From Helichrysum umbraculigerum (lineage: Eukaryota > Streptophyta > Magnoliopsida > Asterales > Asteraceae), in contig CATIUR010000015.1 of assembly GCA_949592205.1 (NCBI GenBank), positions 864,001 to 928,000 of the forward strand: a DNA stretch of 64,000 nucleotides, read 5' to 3'. Shown here piece after piece: positions 56,801-64,000 of the stretch (the first letter of the stretch is position 1; each line of letters opens with the position of its first letter). The translations under genes and the position numbers were made by a program. The notes under the pieces were generated by a model. That model searched no databases. It was not told where the DNA came from and saw only the letters and a program-made list of their open reading frames with translations.

Positions 56801-57391
56801 TGTCATAGCCGGACCTTTGAGAAGCTGTACTGCAAAAGGAACTTTGCTTTCTTCCTCACACTGGCATACCTCAAATTTTCTTTCTACATCCCTCAACCAA
56901 TCCAAAGTAACAGAGGGATTTGTACTACCGGAGTAATCAGATGGTCCACAAGATTTAAAGGTCTTAAAAGAACATAATATTGGTTGATGTTGAGGAGGAA
57001 AAATCGGAATCTGATAACCCGATGGCCCAGAAGAAGAAAAAGGAGCTGATGTCTGATAATTACCATAACGATGATGTTGGTGGTAATAAGGCAAAGACGT
57101 AGGTATCTATGATGTCACCACGGGAGGTGATATCGTGCTAACAAACGGTGGTAAAGACTGTGAGACTTGCTGGGATGTTCTAGCTTGTTGCTCTCGCATG
57201 AACTGCTGTTCTACACCCCTAAGTCTATTCAATTCATCCTCAAGTTGTAACACATATTCATCTTGGCTTAAATCTTCAGCCGAAAATGAAGTACCAGTTT
57301 GACCTTGTATATCATTCTGGTTCGCAGGAGGGGAAACATTTGTTCTAGAAACACTATTTGGAGTAACGGTCGGGTTTTCATTATCTGCCAT
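53849..57391 (-). pseudogene. Gag-pol of element H up to the integrase zinc region
   Basis: Starts MADNENPTVTPN (57391). A helix with DEYVLQLEDELNRLRG lies near residue 40, then TAG at 57107. The gag domain has FKSCGPSDYSGSTNPSVTLD, LLKGPAMTWWDSITSVL and RREFLDLHLTDNMTIDELIS. TAA at 56306 falls inside the first of three zinc knuckles; CIKCGQFGHNIKDC and CWNCHKEGHRSGMC follow. The protease has VLFDSGANCSFIS; the frame shifts near 55790; then FDVVLGMDWLSENKANIDCH. RT is broken at 55154-55466 but has SGYHQVRVQEDDISKTAFRT and the catalytic VIVFIDDILVYSKS. TAG at 54596-54601 area, then RNase H (DFIVYCDAYSTGLGCVLMQR, CTDHKSLQYMF) and KMYHDLKHLYWWPTLKVDVA. Cut at ESC by element A. Confidence 0.9.
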
Positions 57392-57550
57392 ATCCTGCAC
57401 TACAACACATCTCACAACCTGTTAGTCGTTAGTACCTTAATACTAACCAATTCACATATCATAACTAAATCCCCACTCCCTGGAATGTTTGACTACACAA
57501 TTAGATTTGGGATTGAACACTTGTCACATGTTCAATTCACCCAAATCTAT

Positions 57551-57562
57551 GATCTGATACCA
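57551..57562 (-). promoter_or_regulatory. PBS of element H, initiator-Met type
   Basis: TGGTATCAGATC on the minus strand, three bases after the LTR end; the last two bases differ from the usual GC. Confidence 0.85.
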
Positions 57563-57565
57563 ATT

Positions 57566-59494
57566 TATAACATCCTACAATTTCAAGATCATTTTTTTTT
57601 AACATTTCGAAAGCGTATATTGAAATTCATACGTTATAGATTGCATGTATTACAAACCAAAATGGCAATCCACAATTACATGGTTTGAAATCCAAAGTAC
57701 CCTAATAATTACAAAAATTAAGATAGGTGTTATTTAATTCAAAACATAATGGTAAACCCATGACATGTTCATAAACAGAGTGAGATGTCAAACATTCCAT
57801 CAATACCCGACTTCTAGCCAACCCACATTCAAAAGCTTAACCTGCAAGAAGTGAGGAGGAGGGATTAGCACAAAGCTAAGTGAATAGATCTCTAACCAAC
57901 AATCTAAACATAACTTAACAATTGTCTACAGCAAAGCATAGTAAACAAACAAATCAAAGAGGATCGGTGGTCCTTGAGGTACCCTCATGCTACGGTGGCA
58001 CCCAAGTAACACTTAAAACCAACTGAAGGCCAAACAGTGGTTAAACCGATAGTTTGGTTACTAATACTACATACAACATACCTACAATAAACAACACATG
58101 TACAAAGAATTTATGTTGTTCAAAGTAATAGTATCGAAACCCAATCCATGTTGACCTCCGACATTCAAATAGTTCACAGCCATCATGGCAATATATACAC
58201 ATATATATAAGACACAATCAATATCAATATCAATAAACCAAGTTTACCCGTTGTAACCAACTTGTTACAACTAATCTATACTGAAAGTCCAAGATCCACT
58301 CACCCTTGACGATCACCGTCTCCACTCAATGGTCTTATTTTATTGAGTCTTCGGTTTATCTGAGAACACAATCAAAACCCGAATTAGATTCTCGCATCAA
58401 GTTTGTTACAATTTAATCATGTATATAATGTCAAATAATTGCATATAATATACTTTCAATATTAGTTAAATAACATAAGTGCACAAGTCACAAGTTGTCA
58501 AATTCGTCAGATTATAACTAGCAAACGCGATCCGGGTTAGGAGTGGCTGGATCGCGTTCCACAGTTCAAAAAATTCTGTTACCAATTTACACTTGCAAAC
58601 GCGATCCGGGCTAGGAGTGGCTGGATCGCATTCCCAAGAGTAAAACCTGGTGAACTCAAAATTACATTGTGCAACGCGATCTGGCCTAAGGAACTAGGAT
58701 CGCGTTCTGAAGAACAAAAACGACTAATCCATAATAACACTGAGGAACGCGATCCGGGTGATGAGGCTGGATCGCGTTTCAGTGTTCATCAGCAACAAAA
58801 ACCCAGAATTTCAACACATACAGCTCGAACCTAAAACCCCAAATTCACAATGTCAGATACAAAACACAAATTTACACAGTAAATGACCTCTAATATCATT
58901 CATGAACATTGCACAACAACAAAGAACATCATCTAACCTCAAATTCTACACATGCACATGAAATCTAACCTAATTCCAATCAACTCAAGTTTATACATGA
59001 AAATGGGAAATACACTTACAATGGAGATGATAAATAGATGATGATGATGATGAAAGATCAGTTGATGAATCAAGATCACAGCCTTAAGATGATCACAATG
59101 CTTTAAATCTTGATTTTTCTTATGATTTCTAAGTGTAGGTGAAGGTGTAGTTGAGAGCAATTTAGGTAACAAGAAAATGAAGAATTTTGGGGGAAAAGAA
59201 GTTAGGTCGATCCACCCATCAAATGCAGTATAAGTTGGTATTAAAATTATACCCGTCCTAAATCTATTGTCTGGAACCTAAAAGACTATTTGCAAGAAAT
59301 AAGTTTTATTATACCGTCAACTCAATTAACTTAAAACAAGCAATAATTTATTTATTACAATAAGTCATTTGACCAATTAACCTATTAATTTCAATTATCC
59401 AATTAATACCAAGTATTTCTAAATACTAGTATTAAATAACAAATAAAATAGAGAAATTACCGTATTCTCCTAGGCCCATAACAAGGATGTTACA
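57566..59494 (-). repeat. 5' LTR of element H
   Basis: Minus strand TGTAACATCC to GGATGTTATA (the end looks like a decayed TGTTACA/TGTTACA-type). 1.93 kb. Contains four AACGCGATCC/GGATCGCGTT hairpins (58523-58779). Right flank cagct (59495-59499) would be the TSD. A TATA candidate lies near 58195-58212 on the minus strand. Confidence 0.82.
58523..58779 (-). repeat. Four AACGCGATCC...GGATCGCGTT hairpins in the H LTR
   Basis: Units of about 35 bp at about 58523, 58597, 58671 and 58745, period about 74 bp. Each has 10-bp inverted arms AACGCGATCC and GGATCGCGTT (some with one change) around a 15-16 nt loop like GGGTTAGGAGTGGCT. Confidence 0.92.
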
Positions 59495-60385
59495 CAGCTG
59501 CATTTAAATGTTCACCCTGTGTACATAATACTTGATCAATTATACCAGTAAAGTTAAAAAAAACTTGTTAGCAATCAGAGTAACGGTATTAAATGCACAA
59601 TTAGTTAAAAGTAGACTGGTTCACACAGGTTCCAAGCTGAACCAAGAACTAATTTTTTAACAATATCTTGAACCAAAATCACAAACCAGCATTTAAAAAA
59701 CCTAAGACGTTCAAACCCAATGTAGGCGATTCCAGACTAATCCGGTCCCATTTCATTTCTCCAGTTTTGGGAGTCAGACCGATTTATGCACACCCCAAAT
59801 GCAAACTATGGTCTTAATTCCCAGTGAAAAGAAAAGTAGTAAGAGTTTCAAAAATATATATATAAGTATAAAATAGATTCATCAACTGTAATATTGTAGT
59901 AATAAGCATAACTATTGGCCCATGAGCCATCTCGACAAGCTGCATTGCTTATGGAACCCGAACAAAACATCACAGCTGCTAATTTAGATTTAAAAACAAA
60001 AACTACTAATAGTTACCTTCAGATGATGACTTGTTGCAATCTCCATTTTCATATCTCTAAGTTCCATCACCATGAATCACCATATAAAACTATAACAAAC
60101 AATAAATCAGAATCTAAAAAAAAAATAGAAAACTTTTAAGCACAATAGCACATGAGGCTTCTTAATTAGATAAATTGTTCAACCACAACAAACTCATGGG
60201 ATGCAAAAATAGCCATGGTCTAAATTGAAATCAGACCCATGATCACATACACAATTTAAATGGTATATCCTAGCAAATATTAGCTATATATGGAACAATT
60301 TCACTTACTACATTTCAAGCTTGCCATTGTACACCAACTTACTTGTATTATTATATTGTGCAACTGTCCACTCCCATAACCAACC
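59495..60385. other. Unassigned sequence right of the nest
   Basis: No LTR, TIR or pol signature. It continues after the solo LTR at 63309, so it is probably the older locus. A short minus-strand open stretch near 59920-59970 has protein-like composition but no convincing splice sites. No gene is called. Confidence 0.4.
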
Positions 60386-63308
60386 TGTAACAACCCCAAA
60401 ATTAGGACAAATTTAAAATTTTCCTAATTACGTATTTATTACTTGTATATAATATGAAATAGGATTATATACGTTATTTACTATATGTATATATGGATGG
60501 AATATATATATATATACGCGTATACGATTCGTACATATCGTATAAAACAACAATCGTACAAACTTGCGAACATTGTAAAACGATTATTAAATAATGTGAA
60601 ATTATTTAATTACTTTGATGACTACATTATATTATGTTTATAATATAACCAAAACGTACGTTTTAATTAAAACGTCACCGAACTCTCCGAAAACTCGACC
60701 AACCGACAAAACAAAACAAAGTTATGATTTATAACTTGAAAACTAGTATTTTGATAAAATACTTCAACTTAATAATCGGATATTATTTCGTATTTTTAAA
60801 CGTATATTTAATCGCCTATAAATTTATTTTTACGTTTAAACGACCGGGGAAACGAACACCGCACGGAGCGCAAACGCGAGGGAACGAAAAGTTGGTGAGA
60901 CCACATCATGTGGCCCCACCCAAAACCGGCCAAGGTGAGGGGGCCTTAAGCCCTCACCTCTTTCTCCACTTACACACACAAAACACACCCACACCTCAAC
61001 CATTCTCTCTCTCTCTCTACGGTTTCTCTCTCTCTCTAAAACCGATTACAAAACGCCATAAAAACACCGTTAAAACACCTCGGAGGTCCATACCCGTTTG
61101 GAGAACGAGAACGAGGGCTACAATCGTATCTTTTCGGATTTTCGTTTCGACAACTTTGTAAGTTTTCCGGCGACCCGAAACTTTTCCGATTACATTCATT
61201 TTGCTAGATTATTGTTTCCCTAACTTAGTAATGTCCAAATACGTAATCTAAACTCGTTTTTGAACACTTTTACGAAAATGTCGGTTTTGGTCATTTTAAA
61301 GAAAATGACACCACAAACATTAAAAACGACTAACAATGGTTATTATGAACTTATTATAACATATTAAAGCTGGTATAAAAGTTCTAGACCCAACGGAAAC
61401 CGGAAAATACGTTTTCGGAAACTAAATTTCCGAACAGACCTCTTGTGTCGCATCGGACCAAAACTTCATGCGACACAACACTATGTCGCACGCTATGTCG
61501 CACGTTATGTCGCAATGTATGCGACACAACGCTTATGTCGCATTATATGTCGTACCATCTACGACACAAAGTTTACCTATCGCTTGATTGCGACACAACG
61601 ACTATGTCGTATCGTTGTGTCGTACCCTTGTCTGCGACACAACCATTGTGTCGCATAAACATGAAATCGGAAACAAATCCATACGACATAGACCTTATGT
61701 CGCATACGGTCTGCGACACAAGCCTTGTGTCGCAGAAAGCCCAGATCAGAAAACAAAATACATTCTAAGTGTTGAAATCACTTTTCAACTACTAAATCAA
61801 ATACGATGCTGCTTATACATGAAATTACTATACTTTTGAGAGTATACAACAACACTTGAATACGTACAAGACTATGCTAAACTAACGTGAGATTTCCCTC
61901 ACACACGCGTACGAGATTACACTTGGAAATACTTAGGAGATTGCACTCCAACAAACATACACTTGAACAACTACACGGGATTACATCCGATACGAACTTA
62001 CAAGTTCACTCACTAGTTACGTGATGGATTACACGTTAACTGATACGAACATACATACGAATACTTACGAGGTTTCACTCGTACCCTTTGGGGTCTAAGC
62101 CCATTGGAACGTACACAAACGATACAGGTTGTAATGCAAACAAACGATCATACGAGTATACTTTACAACTGTACCACTACTATGAATACATAATAATAAT
62201 GGATGGAATTATTATTATACACCGATAACAAACGGACAGTACAACTTTTATACAAACTACGATTTACAAACAAATACAAACGTACAAACAAACTAACGGA
62301 CATTAACTAGTTTGGGAACAACTAGCGTGGATACTTTACAAGTATTCCATTTACTTACTAAACCTTATGCGCATTAGGACGCTAAGGGTTGCTAGTTCGG
62401 GATACTACTTGCTTACTTACTGCATTATCTGCCAGACTCAGGTGAGTCTTACAGCCCCTACTTTACTGTTTTATACTCAGGGGTGAGATGCATTACTGTT
62501 TTACATGAACACACAAAACTTACTTGCTGCCATGATTTACTTACTGTATGAGATTACGAATACGCCAACTGCATGAGTTTACGACTAATCCAATGAAATC
62601 CTCATGAACCATAGTTGTTAGTTATGTGATAAGCGCGAGTTTTAGTATATGGATCCATATGGGACTGACAATCCCCGCCCGGGGTAGCAAGCACTACCAC
62701 GAACCGTTCCTGTAGAAACGGGCGTTTCTTACTCGTTCCGTATGAATGTTTTGGATTACATTCATGAGGGGGTACCTATATTTACTGTACGTTAAGCTTC
62801 AACTATGGTGGCTCATGGCAATTGTATCAAACGGTTAGCATAACCTGCAACCACCACTTATTAAAACTTAAGTGAACGATGAGCATAACCTGTGATCGTT
62901 ACTTACTGGCTGGCTATGATTTACAAATACTACTTGTGTGTTCAAACTGTTTACTTACTTACAAACCTGTGAGATTCACCAACCTTTTTGGTTGACCGTT
63001 TTAGTAATGCTTCTCAGGTACACAGCATCAGTAGGGATGCCAGCAGGATAAGCCTTCTTAGCTCGAGTCGCATGCATTTACAAGCTTGGAGATTTTCATA
63101 CATTACTTTTGTACTAGTTGTTATGTATTAGAATCTCTAGGAATTTACTTGAACTCGAGCTTGTATTTTGAAACTACTTATGTATTAATGTAATAACTTT
63201 TCGAACGTCTCATTTAGAGTCGTTCACTGTATCCTTTGTGCTTGTGATTATTGATTAGTAAAACCCAAAACGTCGCTTCCGCAAACTGTTAGATTTGGGG
63301 GTGTTACA
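60386..63308 (+). repeat. Solo LTR, Tekay lineage
   Basis: TGTAACAACCCC to GGGGGTGTTACA, 2923 bp, TSD caacc at 60381-60385 and 63309-63313. Its last 200 bp match the reverse complement of the LTR start of the gag-only element (AACGTCTCATTTAGAGTCGT, ATTATTGATTAGT, CGCTTCCGCA). No internal sequence, so it arose by recombination between two LTRs. Pyrimidine-rich leader CTCTCTCTCTCTAC at about 61003-61040; hairpin array at 61469-61737. Confidence 0.9.
61469..61737 (+). repeat. TGCGACACAA/TTGTGTCGCA hairpin array in the solo LTR
   Basis: About a dozen half sites GCGACAYAA or its inverse. Perfect hairpins with 10-bp arms TGCGACACAA and TTGTGTCGCA around 3-nt loops lie at 61633-61655 (loop CCA) and 61712-61734 (loop GCC). 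Others are imperfect. It lies downstream of the presumed transcription start. The two plus-strand ORFs here are artefacts of the repeat. Confidence 0.9.
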
Positions 63309-64000
63309 CAACCTATCACACTAAATAACTGCAACATTTTTCCTGTCTGTAGAAGTAGCTAATAGTTTATGGGTTGAAATAAATATGGGCGTGAAGAATA
63401 GTGTAGCACATTCATATGATAATAGATTTTCCATTATTATACTCTAAATGGAACCTGCAATATACTTTTTCCATTCAAGACTTGATATACCAACCCATTG
63501 CAACCATTAGAATAATCTCAATACCACAAATAGGATGCACAATCGACAATTAACTGTTTCACAGCTTCTCTTTTTTGCACATGATGACCTTTACAGCTTA
63601 GAAAGCAACCCAACGTTGGCCCTGAAGTTTAAAATTGAAGTTAAATCGGATGTTACATAAAGCCCTTCCAAAATTAAATCTATATATTATAGCACATCTA
63701 ACAATCTGAAAATAGTGATGAATACATCATATCATAGAGCCATTACCTTAGTATGCACCAAAACGTAAAATAAAAAAATCATGAACGTGAAATCAAATAT
63801 GGAGACATAGATTCCAGTTATTCAAGTGAGGAAGAGCACATAAGTTCAATTGGGAAAAAAATAAATTTCTATTATTCATTTAGACATTTTATCGAACACT
63901 TGATATGCATATAAAGTTATAAACGGGTTTACATAAATAGAAAGATATATGTATCTCACGGTGATAACTAATGACTTAACTTACTTTCAAACTTTGGTTT
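63309..64000. other. Unassigned sequence after the solo LTR
   Basis: AT-rich, no ORF, repeat array or transposon terminus recognised. Likely continuous with 59495-60385 before the solo LTR element inserted. Confidence 0.4.

Larger units (their letters stand above)
32788..59494 (-). mobile_element. H: Ty3/gypsy chromovirus hosting elements A and T
   Basis: On the minus strand: 5' LTR 57566-59494, initiator-Met PBS, gag, protease, RT, RNase H, integrase start up to 53849. The integrase then continues at 33313 and is cut again at 32788 by element T. When element A and one copy of its TSD are left out, the frame reads FVESCHICSQVKAKHQKP without a break, proving the order of insertion. The 3' LTR is outside the window. 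Confidence 0.88.

Noticed and set aside
58523..58779. Evenly spaced repeats resembling a CRISPR array
   Set aside because: Plant nuclear context inside an LTR; the units are inverted-arm hairpins with similar loops, and there are no cas genes.
59900..60070. Possible minus-strand exons with protein-like sequence near 59920-59970
   Set aside because: The only apparent intron would be about 38 nt, too short for plants, and no neighbouring exon supports a gene.
61443..61839. Plus-strand ORFs in the solo LTR
   Set aside because: Open only because of the TGTCGCA hairpin array; no protein-like composition.

Overview
This window looks like a stretch of nuclear repeat DNA from a dicot plant. The protein types point to the daisy family (Asteraceae): a Ty1/copia element with a very long extra ORF of the 'longin-like' kind common in Tanacetum/Artemisia-type genomes, Athila-type gypsy elements, and Tekay-type chromoviruses with 2-3.5 kb LTRs. 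The family placement is inference. I found no intact host gene, no rRNA or tRNA gene and no CRISPR array. Nearly everything from 1 to 59,494 is one nest of transposons, and most borders can be read from target-site duplications (TSDs), primer-binding sites (PBS) and reading frames that rejoin once an insert is removed.

Layout, outermost to innermost. H is a decayed Ty3/gypsy chromovirus on the minus strand (5' LTR 57566-59494, gag-pol 57391 down to 53849, integrase continuing at 33313 down to 32788). Two elements sit in its integrase. A is an Athila-type element on the plus strand (33314-53848, TSD gcaag). T is an Athila/Tat-like element on the minus strand (5' LTR 31185-32787, running left). 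A is itself split in gag by N (36565-48780, minus strand, TSD aaagt), a 12.2 kb LTR element with no pol but two private ORFs. T is split by a CACTA DNA transposon whose right end is at 29728. The CACTA carries a Ulp1-type protease pseudogene, and a copia element (19417-28840, TSD gtacg) sits in its last intron. To the left of the CACTA part is a Tekay gypsy element (about 2663-17899). This is split by a gag-only LTR element (5035-14294, minus strand) and by E0 (1 to about 2662), whose 3' LTR interrupts the Tekay gag.

Right of H, 59495-60385 and 63309-64000 are unassigned low-copy-looking sequence interrupted by a solo LTR (60386-63308, TSD caacc).

The genes do not form one pathway. Each element has its own gag/pol parts, most of them broken. 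Several are non-autonomous and would depend on proteins from relatives elsewhere.

The best candidates for something undescribed are these: (1) almost every LTR family here, although unrelated in sequence, carries a cluster of short palindromes, mostly CpG-containing and often just upstream of its TATA box; (2) the copia element repeats one roughly 10-nt motif about 35-40 times through LTRs, spacer and coding sequence; (3) N is a pol-less element with two long ORFs and multiple copies of its polypurine-tract motif; (4) element A has a perfect TSD but no 3' LTR.
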